Below the pieces are notes generated by a model. That model was not told where the DNA came from, made no database searches, and worked only from the letters and a program-made list of their open reading frames with translations. This document shows positions 1 to 11,324 of a stretch of DNA of 64,000 bases, piece after piece. The stretch's first letter is position 1. The number at the start of each line of letters is the position of its first letter. The stretch is from Lunularia cruciata (taxonomy: Eukaryota > Streptophyta > Marchantiopsida > Lunulariales > Lunulariaceae), in contig OX419760.1 in assembly GCA_948567375.1 (NCBI GenBank), forward strand, positions 53,258,001 to 53,322,000. Direction: 5' to 3'. Made by a program: the position numbers and the translations under genes.

Positions 1-2
1 GA

Positions 3-2045
3 GGAATTGTGAGTGCTTTGATGGCAATCCTGAAGCCGGAGAGAACTACCTATGTGATGAAACACCAATCGGTGTTCTTTCACAAATTGTTTGCAGGAGA
101 ACCAATTAATTGGGCGAGGTGTTTTCACGGGAGAACGAGGCAGATGGTGTGGAATCTGCGGGATAAGTCCCCTCCACATTATATTGTGCCGTTTGTAGCG
201 CATTTCTATCTCGGGCTCAATTTGCTGAACTCGGCGGAGCGGAATCAGATGGTGTCGCACTTCCATCCGGATGTGCAAAAGGAAGTCGATGCGGAGGAGC
301 TGCAATACATTCTTCAAATCTGGAGCACAGACGATTACTACTCGAAGACAGGGAAGAACGTGGAGGTCGTTGAAAGTACCCCGACGAAGAAGAGAACTCG
401 GCAAGCAGACGCCAAAGAAAACAAGAAACCTTGGAAGGTGCAGAGAAATAACCCAAGGCGAGGAATGGTGGTGATTGAGTCGGAAGATGAAGACTCAGAA
501 GGCGAAGCCGAGCTCAAGACGGAGGACTCGGAACGTGAGGAGGAACCTGAGCTGACACTGCAGAGTGGAGATACAAGCAGTGATAGTGAAGTCGGTGGAG
601 AAATGACCTCGGCACCAACGCCTGAAGAATACGAAGAAGAACTTCAAGCCGAGGTAAAAGCCAAAGACAATGCAGCACTGGAAGAAAAAGTACCGGTGCT
701 CAAGGAGAAGAAGATCGCAGTACAGCGAGGAATTCGCTCGAGACGTAAGGCGAAGGGGGAAGCGGGACCGAGTAGAGTGATAGAAGAAGTAGAAGGAAGC
801 TCGGGCAATGAAGCATCAATTCCGATACGAAGACTGCAGAGAAGAAGGCAAGTATCGGATGAACACGAAGTATAAAGAGAAGTAGCCGCACAAGAAGAAG
901 TGATCCCAAGTGATGGAGTGGAGTACCTGCGGGAAGTGATGTGTCCGTTGTTAGTAAAGTTAGAACATAAGAAGAAGGAGATGCAGTCCACATGTCCGGA
1001 GGTAAAGACTGTATTGCAGGTGTTGGCAAGATTAGAAGAAGAAAACTCGGAGTTGAAGAAGAGTATGACCCGAGGTGAGAAGGAGAGAGAAGTATTGCAA
1101 TTGGAGGCAGTGGAGAGAAGTCAGGTAATCGAAGACCTGAGGAGAGAATTGAGCTATTGAGAGGATCTTGCGAGGAAGAGTGATGTCGTAAGGGAGCGAC
1201 AAGTAGCTGAAGTTGAAATCTTGAAGCAGCAGTTTGTTGATTCAAGAGTAGAGCTCATCCATGCTATGGTGAGAGTAGCATCAAAGGATCAAGAGCTCGA
1301 TCGAGTGATGGAGAGTATGGAGGAGAAGAAGCAACTCTGGCAGCGAGAGTTGGCTGCGAGATATGGAGAAGAAGAGAGATTACGAGACTTACTTCGTAAT
1401 CAGGAAGAAAAGGTTGCACAGAAGGAGAAAGAGAAGGACGCGGTGAAGGCCGAATTCGAAGAAGAGTTGGCGATGTACAGAGAGGAATGGCTTGCAGATC
1501 GGGAACGAGAAAGGAAGACAAGATTAGAGCCATTGCAGGAGATAGTCCTCAGAGTAAACGCGATGCTAAGTACAGAGGCCAGTATTCGAATTGAAGAAAC
1601 GCGTCTGCACGAGTTGAAGTTGTTAGTGCAGGAGACGAGGCGAAGGCAAGCGAAAGATACAGATCTAAATGCTTTGTTGATTAAGTTGAGAACTTGTGTA
1701 GATAGGAAGATCTTAGAAGTAGAAGACAATATCGCCATTAGATTAGACTTAGTAAGAATAGAGTTAGAAAAGCTTCGGCAGGATGTTAAAGCAAAACCCG
1801 ACGTAGATAACATCGGGATCCAAATGTCTTCGGAGTTGGTCTCAGGAACAGTAGAGAAGAGTGGGTCGAAAGATGAAGAGTTAGATAGATTACCTGTTAG
1901 TACAATTTCAGATCAGGAAAGAGAATTGTTAAATCTGGTAGAAGAAGTAGAAGATATGAAACCCAAGGACAGAATAGTAGGAAGTAAGATTACTTCGGGT
2001 TCAGGGTTGAAAGACGAGGAAGAAGTAGACATCGGATCGGATTAG
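3..2045 (+). pseudogene. LTR-encoded acidic coiled-coil protein, copy A1 (5' truncated by window)
   Basis: One reading frame runs from the window edge to TAG at 2043-2045 and is broken by TAA at 873-875 and TGA at 1158-1160. The second stop replaces a CGA codon present in A4. The order is the end of the N-terminal domain (motif EPINWARCFHG, then PPHYIVPFVAHFYLGLN), a basic patch (TPTKKRTRQ), a strongly acidic stretch (ESEDEDSEGEAEL), then long heptad-rich coiled coils from about 930 to 1800, and a C-terminus ending VDIGSD. The function is unknown. The N-terminal part loosely recalls plant transposon-associated domains, but that is unproven. The gene lies wholly inside an LTR and not between LTRs, which is unusual. 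Confidence 0.8.
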
Positions 2046-2160
2046 TAACCGATTTGAGATTTGAAGAGATAGATATGAAGAGGTGCATTGTCATTTCGGA
2101 TCTGCAGGTTAGAACAGTTGTTGTAGAACGGTATAGGTGTTAGAATTGTCGATTGCTTCA

Positions 2161-2170
2161 CTATTTAAGA
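2161..2170 (+). promoter_or_regulatory. Candidate TATA element in the 3' part of the A1 LTR
   Basis: The string ctatttaaga sits about 670 bp before the LTR end. It recurs at the same relative place in A4 (17421), A3 (about 13226), A5 (27411) and A9 (56603). Its conservation and position suit the promoter of the genomic retrotransposon RNA. No transcript evidence is available. Confidence 0.35.
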
Positions 2171-2838
2171 GTGGCATTCGCAGGAAATTGTTGTTCAATG
2201 CTCATTATTTCTGAGAATAGATAAAGTGAAGTGCTGTGAAGCAGTGCTCGTTGCTTGAGCTTGATTCCGAGTATCAACTTTGTATTTGTGGTTGTGAATG
2301 TTTGGAGAAATTTGAAGTGCAAGTCAGTGTGCTTGTTGGATGTTGGATTCCACAGCCTTGATCTTCATTCTGTGTGTTTGATCTTGAGTGAAGTGCAATC
2401 GAAGCAATGCCTTGACAGATCTGAGAGGAATTGTAGTGTTGGTAGTATTCTGCATTTGTGAGTGCAGTGCGAAGTTGATGTGAAGCAATTTCGATCGAGG
2501 AAGTTGTGCCTTCAGTAGAAGGGTGGAACACAATTCTGAGGTAAAGTCGTTTTGCAGTGAAGTGCCATTTTTGGGAGAGCCTGAATCATCACAATCAAGA
2601 TTGCTTGGAAAGATTTGATGAAGTTGTGATTATGGAGTGTTAATTTGTGACAAGACTGCAAGTCAGTGCTTGTTACTCTCTTCTGGGTGTGGTTTCTACC
2701 TGAGAGACTAAAGAAGAACTCAAGAGGAACTGAAATTGTTACTTTGCTTTGTATTTGGACATTTCTGACTCGTATCTCTACGGGAACGAACTTTACTTAC
2801 CCGATTACCGCAAAAGTGATATTTGCCGGGTTGTCACA

Positions 2839-4103
2839 ACTCCCCTCTGAACTGCGATCTTTTTCTCTTTGGGCTCGGGTACCTCATCTTCCAACTTTGT
2901 GTTGTCCTTGGCTTCGATCTCTGCCTGCACTTCTTCTTCTCCCTCTGTTGCAGCTGGCGCCGATGTCATTTCTCCACCCTCATTGTTGTTGCTACTCGTA
3001 TCTCCACTCTGTAGCATTAGCTCGGGCTCCTCCTCGTGTTTTGAATCTTTGGTCTTGCGCTCGGTGTCACCTTCCAAGTCTTCATCTTCCCACTCGATCA
3101 CCACCATGCCTTGCCTCGAATTTCCTCTTCTTGTCTTTTGAGGTTTCGTCTGATCTTTGGCTTTGCCCTACCGACTTCTCTTCTTCAATTTTAGAGTACT
3201 CACTTCTATCTCCACATTCTTCCCTGTCTTCTTGTAGTACTCATCGGTGCTTCTGATTTGCAAATTGTACTGTTGCTCCTCTACATTGACCTCCTTTCTC
3301 AAATCGGGATGGAAATGCGACACCATCCAAGTTCACTCCGCCCAGTTCAGCAAATTCAACCCGAGGTAGAAATGAGCTACAAACAACACAATGTAGTGTG
3401 GAGGCAATTTATCCCATAGATTCCACACCATTTGTCGCATTCTCCCATGGAAACACCTTGCCCAATTAATTGGTTCTCCTACAAAAAATTTGTGAAAGAA
3501 CACCGCTTGGTGTTTCATCACATAGGTTGTTCTCTCCAGCTTAAGGATTTCCATCAGAGCACTCACAATTCCTCTCTTGACAAGGTCTTTGTAACTCTCC
3601 ACTTTGTACCCATTCTTTGTCCGCTTTGATGAGAATGCATCCCTCACTTCTTGGGTTTCCTCGGCTATCTCTCCCTTCCCCAAGAACGTGGCCCCCTGCT
3701 CCGAGCCTGCTTCCTTTTTGAGTTCCAGTCTCCAATCCAACTCTATCCGGTGAGCTGGATTTCCTCTCTTCCCTTCTTCCTTGGGTCCATCAAGACACTT
3801 GCTCTTGATGATCTTTGTCATGAAACCTGGAAAACTCACGTTCCAATTCCACGCCAAGAAGGTGATCCAAAGTCGGCTCAAGACTTTGATCCTTGCAATC
3901 ACATCTTACCTCTAAATTGCATGATTTCTCACTACGAATTTGGAGTTCTTCTTTCCTCCTCCCATCTCTCCTACTTTCTCACTGTCTCTCAGTTTCACTC
4001 TTGCAACTTCTCCCTTACACACTAGTGCGACTCTAACTCTATTTCCCTTCCCATGATCACCTGCAGGACAACTTCTCAATGGCAAAGAAAAATTACTCAA
4101 CAT
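2839..4103 (-). pseudogene. LTR-encoded coiled-coil protein, N-terminal part, copy A2
   Basis: The minus-strand frame starts at ATG 4103 (MLSNFSLPLRS) or at the internal MGGGKK start and is followed by the N-terminal domain. Stops fall just after NHAI (near 3905-3911) and after LNLLNWAE (3333). The reading then continues through KEVNVE-type sequence to the acidic region and is cut by A1. The frame upstream of MGGGKK is open here, as it is in A5 and A7, which hints that translation may begin at the upstream ATG. It is a decayed copy with no function assigned. Confidence 0.75.
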
Positions 4104-4517
4104 TGCATCATTGCGAGTTTGATTTTATAGAGTTGTGCTTTCTTTGTCTTTCTTCACTTTGATTTTTTACCGAGAAATCACACCTCCTGCATGCACCTAT
4201 CACTGTCAATCAAACTTCACGCATATGGGCCGCCGGTTTTTGAACGGTCCTTTCTTGAATTTCTCACCCCGACGAAAGGTTGTTAGACTGACTTTGCCTC
4301 GGGTTGAGCTCCCCTCGATACAAAGACTCCTTACTTTGGGTTGTATGCTGATAGGGCATTTCCGAGTACTTTGCCTTATGACCCGAAGTCACTTTACTTT
4401 GGGTTTCATCCCAAAGACTCTTTTCTTTGCCTTCTTTGGCCATACAAGCGCAATCTGACTTCTCTATACACTTCTTCTTCTCTATTTTGAAAAAAAACAA
4501 AAAATGTGGGCACCACA
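2839..4517 (-). mobile_element. Family A giant LTR fragment, copy A2
   Basis: On the minus strand this begins with the family A terminus TGTGGTGCCCACATTTT at 4517 and runs through the promoter and N-terminal coding part. It is cut at 2839 where the end of A1 abuts it inside the acidic region of the ORF. The missing 3' half should lie upstream of the window, beyond A1. The TATA motif tctataaaa occurs on the minus strand near 4125-4133. Confidence 0.85.
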
Positions 4518-4615
4518 CTATGATGGGCAAAGATCAAGAGGCCGGGTGCTATGGAGCCCCATCGTTAGTCGCATGTCTGCAATCTATACCATATAAAGAA
4601 TGAACTAGCTATAGG

Positions 4616-5695
4616 TCAAATACATCTAAGACATAACCACTTTACGTGAGGAACCACAATGGGGGGAGGAGTCATACATGCCATATGCCATCCTCTCGAA
4701 CAACTATCACACACTAACATAATAGCAGCTCTACCAAAAGAGCCACATAACATACACCTCAAGCCTGCACGTACAAGTGCCAAGCTTGGGTCCATAGTAC
4801 CATCAATGTTTGGGAGGTGGCATGGCGCACAATTGTGCATATGATCCTTTCAAACAACACCATCACGTCCTTCTAACACAAGGACTCCAAATGGAAAAAC
4901 CTCACACACTCTCAAGATAGTACGGCCTATCAAAACATCAAGTGTCATCAATGCTATTTGCTATAAATATACATAGTTGCCTAGATGAAATCGACGGATG
5001 GAGGGTCTATAACCTCCTCCTCAAATGGTTGCATAGCGTAAAGTATCTTTATGCTAAGCAATCGCCAAGTTCTCAAAGACCATAGGTATCACTCTCCAAA
5101 AGATCTCTGCCCGTTGAGAACATGCGCTCATCCATACATCGAGGTCATCCAAGTCCAAAACTATAGTAACATCTCGATGAATGGCTGTAGGTAAATCTGG
5201 ATCTCATCCATAGAGTAGAAAGTATGGAGAGAAGGATGCTAAGGAGGCTTGCCAACTGAACCGATAGCCCATGGCCAACCAAGGTAACTAGAGATCCCAA
5301 TCTCCCAAGTGGCCTCTTTGCAAACCATACTTTTGCAATCCTCTCTTCATTGTCTGAACCACTCTCTCTGCTAATCCATCTATCTCAGGGTGATCTTGGG
5401 AGGTAGTACGGTGATCAATCAAAGCCTTGTCACACAAGACCTAAAACTCTCCCAAGAACTCTATACCCTGATCAGTCAAAACCTCAACTGGTGCACCAAA
5501 ATGACTAAGAACTTGATCCAGGAACAAGTAAGTCGTCCCTTCACTAGACTTGTTAGGAAGTGCCACCAAGTCAATCCACTTGGAGAAGTGCTCCACCATC
5601 ACCAAAACATACCAATGGTGTCTCACAGTCAGCGGTAAAGGTCCAGCAAAGTCCAAACTCCAATGGGAACCCAATACCATGATAGGTAATGGGGC
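4616..5695 (-). pseudogene. Family B pol fragment B1: integrase C-terminus with PHD finger
   Basis: This minus-strand remnant of a Ty3/gypsy integrase reads, from high to low coordinates: core pieces (MVLGSHWSLDFAGP with the first catalytic Asp, then EVLTDQGIEF with the second), a decayed spacer, and a C-terminal module at 4616-4840. The module ends in a PHD-type C4HC3 pattern: CMLC, VCDSC, GWHMAC, and a last pair in which one proline-arginine context has changed (LCLRC). The 3' flank 4522-4615 matches that of B2 and B3. The fragment stops at 5695, where the terminal repeat of B2 begins, so B2 probably inserted into it. Many stops and frameshifts are present. Confidence 0.75.
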
Positions 5696-6347
5696 TGTCG
5701 TGCGTATATACATCGCTACACAACATACATAACATACACTATAAAAGCACAACTCACACATAAGTCATACATAGACTCTAAAGTGCCACAATAATCAGAT
5801 TGCTTAACACTCTCAACTCAACTCAACTCAGATCAGTACTTGATCTGTCACTCTATAAACTGCCAACAACTGGGCACTGATTACAGTCAAGCCACACCCA
5901 CTCAAGCATAGAGAATCCAGGTGACGCTCGCCGGCCTCTATCCACCATAGCCAGGAACTCGAAGGCTCAACATCAGAGAAGTGAGCTCTCTGGAGCTCAC
6001 TTTGAAACTATACCCCCTAGACTTGAGCTAGCTTTGAAACCCTAATGGTCCCGCTGACAGCACACTCAACGGTGCAAACGGTGCAAAGTGACGGTGGGCC
6101 CCTCTGTGAAGTCAGTACTCCGAACACAAAATCTAACCATCAGAAAGTAGTCCCTGAGAAACTGCTAGAATAACTCTAACTACCATCACTGGAACTCTAG
6201 TGTCTGAGCATCTAGATGCGGAACTACAAATGGCGTGACAGCTGTCGTGCGTATATACATCGCTACACAACATACATCACTATCAACATCATACACTCTA
6301 AAAGCACAACTCACACATAAGTCATACATAGACTCTAAAGTGCCACA
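5696..6347 (-). repeat. Family B terminal repeat (LTR) of B2, with 95-105 bp direct repeats at both ends
   Basis: The segments 5696-5790 and 6243-6347 are direct repeats (tgtcgtgcgtatatac...aaagtgccaca) bracketing about 450 bp. The same arrangement occurs at 58457-59119 in B3. The outer edge (5696) abuts unrelated sequence, so it is the end of the element. The inner edge abuts a G-rich tract on the minus strand (AGGGGGGCGAT), a good polypurine tract. On that reading the LTR is about 652 bp and starts TGTGGCAC. A second reading starts the LTR at TGTCACGCC (6240 on the minus strand), a boundary also seen against foreign DNA at 57423. The two cannot be separated here. Confidence 0.6.
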
Positions 6348-6360
6348 ATCGCCCCCCTAG
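6348..6360 (-). other. Candidate polypurine tract of B2
   Basis: The plus strand reads atcgcccccctag, so the minus strand has ctaggggggcgat directly before TGTGGCAC. A purine tract in this place primes plus-strand DNA synthesis in LTR retroelements. It is identical next to the B3 repeat (59120-59132). Confidence 0.55.
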
Positions 6361-6516
6361 CTGGCGGTTAGGTCCCTCTAACTCCAAATAGCCATCTACT
6401 CTAAGTATATGGTATACCCTCTAATGGGCAAAGATCAGGAGGCCGGGTGCTATGGAGCCCCATCATTAGTCACCTGTCTGCAATCTATACCATATAAAGA
6501 ATGAACTAGCTATAGG

Positions 6517-8679
6517 TCAAGTACATCTAGGACATAACCACTGTCCCTGAGGAACCACCGTGAGGGGAGGAGTCATACATGCCATATGCCATCCTCTCGA
6601 ACAGCTATCACACACTAACATAGTAGCAGCTCCACCAAAAGAGCCACATAATATACACCTCAAGCCTGCACGTACAAGTGCCAAGCTTGGGTCCATAGTA
6701 CCATCAATGTTTGGAAGGTGGCATGGCACACAATTGCGCACGTGATCCTTCCAAACAACACCATCACGTCCTTCTAACACAAGGACTCCAGATGGCAAAA
6801 CCTCGCACACTCTCAAGATAGTGCGGCATGTAGAAACATCAAGTGTCGTCGGTGCTATCTGTTGTAGATATACATAGTCGCCTGGATGAAATCGACGGAT
6901 CGAGGGTCTATAACCTCCTCCTTGAATGGTAGCATAGCATAAAGTATCTCTATGCTGAGCAATCGCCAAGTTCTCAAAGGCCATCGGCATCACTCTCCGA
7001 AAGATCTCTGCCCACTGAGAACATGCGCTCATCCATACATCGGGGTCATCCAAGTCCAAAACTACAGTAGCATCTTGACAAATGGCTGTAGGTAAATCTG
7101 GATCTTGTCCATAGAGTAGAAAGTATGGAGAGAAGGATGCTAAGGAGGCTTGCCGGCTGAACCGATAGCCCATGGCCAACCAAGGTAACTGGAGATCCCA
7201 ATCTCCCAAGTGGCCTCTCTGCAAACCATACTTTCGCAATCCTCTCTTCACCGTCTGAACCACTCTCTCTGCTAAGCCATCTACCTCAGGGTGATCTCGG
7301 GATGTAGTACGATGATCAATCAAAGCCTTGTCACACAAGACCTGAACTCTCCCAAGAACTCTGTACCTTGATCAGTCAAAACCTCAGCTGGTGCACCAAA
7401 ATGACTAAGAACTTGATCCAAGAACAAGTAAGTTGTCCCTTCACTAGACTTGTCAAGAAGTACCACTAACTCAATCCACTTGGAGAAGTGCTCCACCATC
7501 ACCAAAACATACCAATGATGTCTCACAGTCAGCAGTAAAGGTCCGGCAAAGTCCAAACTCCAACGGTAACCCAATCCCATGATAGGTAATGGGTGTAACT
7601 GTGGCGTAGGAGCATTGAATGATGCTCTAACTCGGTCACAAACCACACATCTGGCAACAAATTGCTGTACCTCGGTCTGCATACCGCGCCACCAATAATG
7701 ACTCTGGAGTAAGCTATATGTACGCTTTACTCCAAAATGTCCTAGCTCCTCATGAGCATGACGGACCAACTGTGGTCTCTGTGATGGAAGTGGTACTACT
7801 CGCACTCTACCATCCTCCCATACATGCAAAAGGTATCTACTCTCCAATCTGAACTGTCTGGCTTGCTGAAGAACACGGTCTCTCTCCTTGGCCCCAACTG
7901 TGCCACCCACAACACCAGTGCAAAGATAGTCCATCACTAAGACATCATCATGAATGTCTTACTGAACTGAACCAATATCTTCACTCTTTGGATTTGTGAC
8001 CTCAATAACTCCTCATGTATGCACTGAGAGAGATACCACCAAAGCCTCAGAAAATATACATAGAAAGGCAGATGCATGCCAACCTGGCACTATCTCCTCA
8101 TCTGTCTCATAATGCCAACATGCTCCGGTCTGATCCTATTGGTTGGGACATAGGGTTCTACTCAACCCATCAGCATCACGGTTCACCACTCCAGGTCTGT
8201 GAACAATCGTGAAATCATACTCCTGTAAAATCAGAGCCCATTGTGCAAGCTTCCCTAAAAGCTTGTCGGACTCCATCAACCACTTCAGTGGCTGATGATC
8301 AGTGATGAGAGTGAAGGGGTTACCAAATAGTTAACATCAGAAATGTGCTACTACCCAAACTGCTACCAAGCACTCTCCCTCATGTGAACTATAATTTGCC
8401 TTCGCTGAATTGTTGGAGCGACTAGCATAGGCCACCACAAACTCCTTCTCCTCATCATCATGCTGGGTGAGCACCGCTCCAAGCCCCAACATACTCCAAT
8501 CAGTATGATCATGAAATGGTCGTCCTCTGATCGGTCTCCTCAAAATAGGAGCAGATGTCAACCTCTCCTTGAGCTCTACAAAAGCTCTTTCTTACTCATC
8601 TCTCCAACACCACTCATGTGTAAGCTTGGTCAGCTTTGTCAAGGCCTTGGCAATGACACTAAATCCTCTAACATCACGG
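6517..8679 (-). pseudogene. Family B pol, RNase H - integrase - PHD finger (B2)
   Basis: RNase H is recognised by YASRSNNSAKANYSSHEGECLV (8337-8561) read in part, and by the decayed DHQPLKW-type region up to about 8300. The integrase follows at 7320-7937. It has a zinc-binding HHCC (HAHEELGHFG, CVVCDR) and the core with SLDFAGP and TDQGTEF. The frame shifts near 7330 into 6517-7338, which holds the catalytic Glu (GLAERVVQT) and the C-terminal GDYVYLQQ segment. The last 46 residues (6520-6660) form a PHD finger with CILC, VCDSC, GWHMAC and CPRC, all eight ligands kept. Chromoviruses carry a chromodomain at this place. A PHD finger there would be expected to bind histone H3 tails and steer integration, which is inference. 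Confidence 0.8.
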
Positions 8680-9180
8680 TGTCGTCGGGAAAATAGCCCA
8701 CGTTTACTCTTGAGGCTTTTGGTGTGATAAATTTTCTTTTCTCTTTTATTTGTTGTAAGGAACAGGGATTTATGATAATATGTCTCGGGTGTGGTTTTGC
8801 TATCTTGTTTTGGGAGAAAGTGAGGAGACAGAGAAGGGCTGAGGGTTTTCAGAAAATGCCAAAAGATTTTGAGATGGAAGTTTGCAAAAGATTTCAAGAG
8901 GGTAGTTTGCAGAGGATTTCGAGAGAAGTAGCAGAGATTTTTGGAAGAAGAAAGGAGTAGGGTTTTTTGGACAGGACGAAGGTTGGACAGAAAGTTTTTG
9001 AGTTGGACAGGAAGAAGGTGGGGACAGAAAGTTTTTGAGTTGGACAGGAAGAAGGGGACAAAAAAAATTTCAAGTTGGACAGGAGGGGTTTTGGGCAGGG
9101 GGAGAAATTCTCGAGAAGCTAGAGGGTTTGGATAGAGGAACAGAGACAGGAGAAATTTTCGAGTTGGACAGGAAGGGCTT

Positions 9181-9457
9181 GATCGTGCAGGGGAGAGAAA
9201 GGTTCTTCTGGAAGGAATGAACAAATGTGCAGGAGAGGAAGTGCTTGGACAGAAGGGCAATTTTTGCAAGTACTGTTAGGGCTTGAGAGTGTAGGGGAGA
9301 GAAAGGTTTCTTCTTGAAGGAATGAACAAATGTGCAGGACAGAAGTGCAATTCTCTCAGGTACTGTTAGGGCTTGAGAGTGCAGGGGAGAGAAAGGTTTC
9401 TTCTTGAATGAACAAATGTGCAGGAGAGGAAGTGCTTGGACAGAAGGGCAATTTTTG
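9181..9457. repeat. Irregular repeats of about 90-104 bp in T1
   Basis: Three copies of a module reading gcaggggagagaaaggtt followed by gaatgaacaaatgtgcagga begin near 9187, 9291 and 9381. They precede the regular 133-bp array. The lengths differ because of small deletions. Confidence 0.6.
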
Positions 9458-10385
9458 CAGGTCTGAAGGGCAGGCTGTAGGAGTAGCAAAAGAAACTCTC
9501 ACGAAGGTGAGAACAGGACTGAGGAAGAGAGATTTCAGTGTGAAAATGTTGATAGAGTGTTGAAGGACAGAATTGGAAAGAGAATTTTTGCAGGTCTGAA
9601 GGGCAGGCTGCAGGAGTAGCAAAAGAAACTCTCACAAAGGTGAGAACAAGACTGAGGAAGAGAGATTTCAGTGTGAAAATGTTGATAGAGTGTTGAGGGA
9701 CAGAATTGGAAAGAGAATTTCCGCAGGTCTGAAGGGCAGGCTGCAGGAGTAGCAAAAGAAACTCTCACGAAGGTGAGAACAGGACTGAGGAAGAGAGATT
9801 TCAGTGTGAAAATGTTGATAGAGTGTTGAGGGACAGAATTGGAAAGAGAATTTTTGCAGGTCTGAAGGGCAGGCTGCAGGAGTAGCAAAAGAAACTCTCA
9901 CAAAGGTGAGAACAGGACTGAGGAAGAGAGATTTCAGTGTGAAAATGTTGATAGAGTGTTGAGGGACAGAATTGGAAAGAGAATTTTCGCAGGTCTGAAG
10001 GGCAGGCTGTAGGAGTAGCAACAGAAACTCTCACAAAGGTGAGAACAGGACTGAGGAAGAGAGATTTCAGTGTGAAAATGTTGATAGAGTGTTGAGGGAC
10101 AGAAATGGAAAGAGAATTTTTGCAGGTCTAAAGGGCAGGCTGCAGGAGTAGCAAAAGAACTCTCACAAAGGTGAGAACAAGACTGAGGAAGAGAGATTTC
10201 AGTGTGAAAATGTTGATAGAGTGTTGAGGGACAGAATTGGAAAGAGAATTTTCGCAAGTCTGAAGGGCAGGCTGTAGGAGTAGCAAAAGAAACTCTCACG
10301 AAGGTGAGAATAGGACTGAGGAAGAGAGATTTCAGTGTGAAAATGTTGATAGAGTGTTGAGGGACAGAATTGGAGAGGAATTTTT
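9458..10385. repeat. Tandem array, 133-bp unit, about 7 copies
   Basis: The unit starts gcaggtctgaagggcaggct and includes tttcagtgtgaaaatgttga. Copies start near 9458, 9591, 9724, 9857, 9990, 10123 and 10255, and a diverged eighth begins near 10386. Copies differ by a few bases, so the expansion is recent. The period is not a multiple of three, so the overlapping minus-strand ORFs are artefacts of repetition. Confidence 0.9.
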
Positions 10386-11324
10386 GCAGGTCTGAAGGGG
10401 ATTTGCTGCAGAAGTTGTCAAAGGATAATCTCCCGAAGGTGAGGATAGGAGTGAAGAAGAAAGATATATTTTTTTTGGGAAGATGTTGTGAAGAGTGACT
10501 GAACAGGCAGTGATAGGAGCTAGTCAGGAAGAAAAGGAGGAGAATTTCGAGGTGGCTCAACTCATCTGGAACAAAGGCAAGAAAGATTTGAAGTTGGTTG
10601 GCCTGTCTGAATGGAGTGAATCTGATCTGCAAAACAGGGCATAGGAGAATGAAGAGGTTCGGAGGGTGAGTTGCCTTGTCTACTGTCGAACAGAATATAT
10701 GTGAACTGCCGGCTGAGTTGATGATCAGTTGCAACCTTAGGGCAGGCATTGTCTTGACTAGAACTATTTGACTTATCCAACCTTGTGAACGTTGTTGTTG
10801 AAACTCCTGTGAATGATGAATCTTGGAAGCGGATTTGTGTTATGAATTGTGACTAGAGTTGAGGAAAACTCCATTCTAGGAACTCTTAGTCCGGTCCATG
10901 TGAATAGCCTAAGCAAGTGATCTGGATGCTCGGGTTTATGTTTGGTTAGATCACTCAGTTGTTGTTTCTTTTATTTTATTAAAGGGCCACCTGACCTAGG
11001 TCTATGAACTGCCAGATCCCAAACCATAGCTTAAACTTGACGTGAAAATAGAATATGAGACCAGGCAGAGGTAGAAACCATAACACCAGACTCGCATGAC
11101 AAGATTAATTTTATGAAAGTCAAGGATAAAACAAAACCTTCAGGGAGAGCCAACCTCAGGGAAACTGAAACAACAGGTTCATATAGAGACAAATTCCTGA
11201 CAATCTAGGAGTAGGGAAGGAATGTTAGTCTATGGGAAAGACCCAAAAGAAGGACAGTAGGGAAAACTAAGCACAAGCAGCCATGTGCTCGGCGCACTCT
11301 TGAGACCAAACGTTCCCCATGACA

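Larger units (their letters stand above)
1..2838 (+). mobile_element. Family A giant LTR, copy A1 (5' part outside the window)
   Basis: This is the 3' three quarters of a family A LTR. It ends in GCCGGGTTGTCACA at 2838, the same terminus seen at 13904, 18097, 35699 and 57280. It aligns in order with the full copy at 14326-18097: coding part to 2045, a TATA-like ctatttaag near 2161, then the conserved 3' segment. The bases after 2838 are not a primer-binding site but a minus-strand family A coding region, so A1 is a solo LTR or a 3' LTR inserted into copy A2. The other flank is off the window, so the target duplication cannot be checked. Confidence 0.85.
8680..11324. mobile_element. Element T1: non-coding element with internal tandem repeats
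   Basis: Its boundaries are set by interruption of the B2 pol reading frame and by comparison with T2 (24242-26755). It starts TGTCGTCGGGAAAATAGCCC and ends GTTCCCCATGACA. The two ends are weakly inverted (TGTCGTCGGG against TGTCATGGGG). The left arm (8680-9050) and right arm (10800-11324) match T2, while the middle is a different tandem array. The flanks share only cgg (8677-8679 and 11326-11328). It has no credible ORF, since the long minus-strand frames are produced by the 133-bp array. It could be a long solo LTR or a non-autonomous TIR element. Confidence 0.65.

Noticed and set aside
700-1245. Minus-strand ORFs opposite the LTR gene (Ser/Leu-rich)
   Set aside because: They are shadows of the acidic and coiled-coil coding strand: GAR and GAN codons read backwards give Ser, Leu and Phe.
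6517-6745. A host PHD-finger gene
   Set aside because: The PHD module is in frame with integrase sequence and recurs at the same place in three copies with the same retroelement 3' flank.
9070-10749. Long overlapping minus-strand ORFs rich in Leu, Ser, Phe and Pro
   Set aside because: They are frames kept open by the 133-bp tandem repeat, shift frame from copy to copy, and have no domain.
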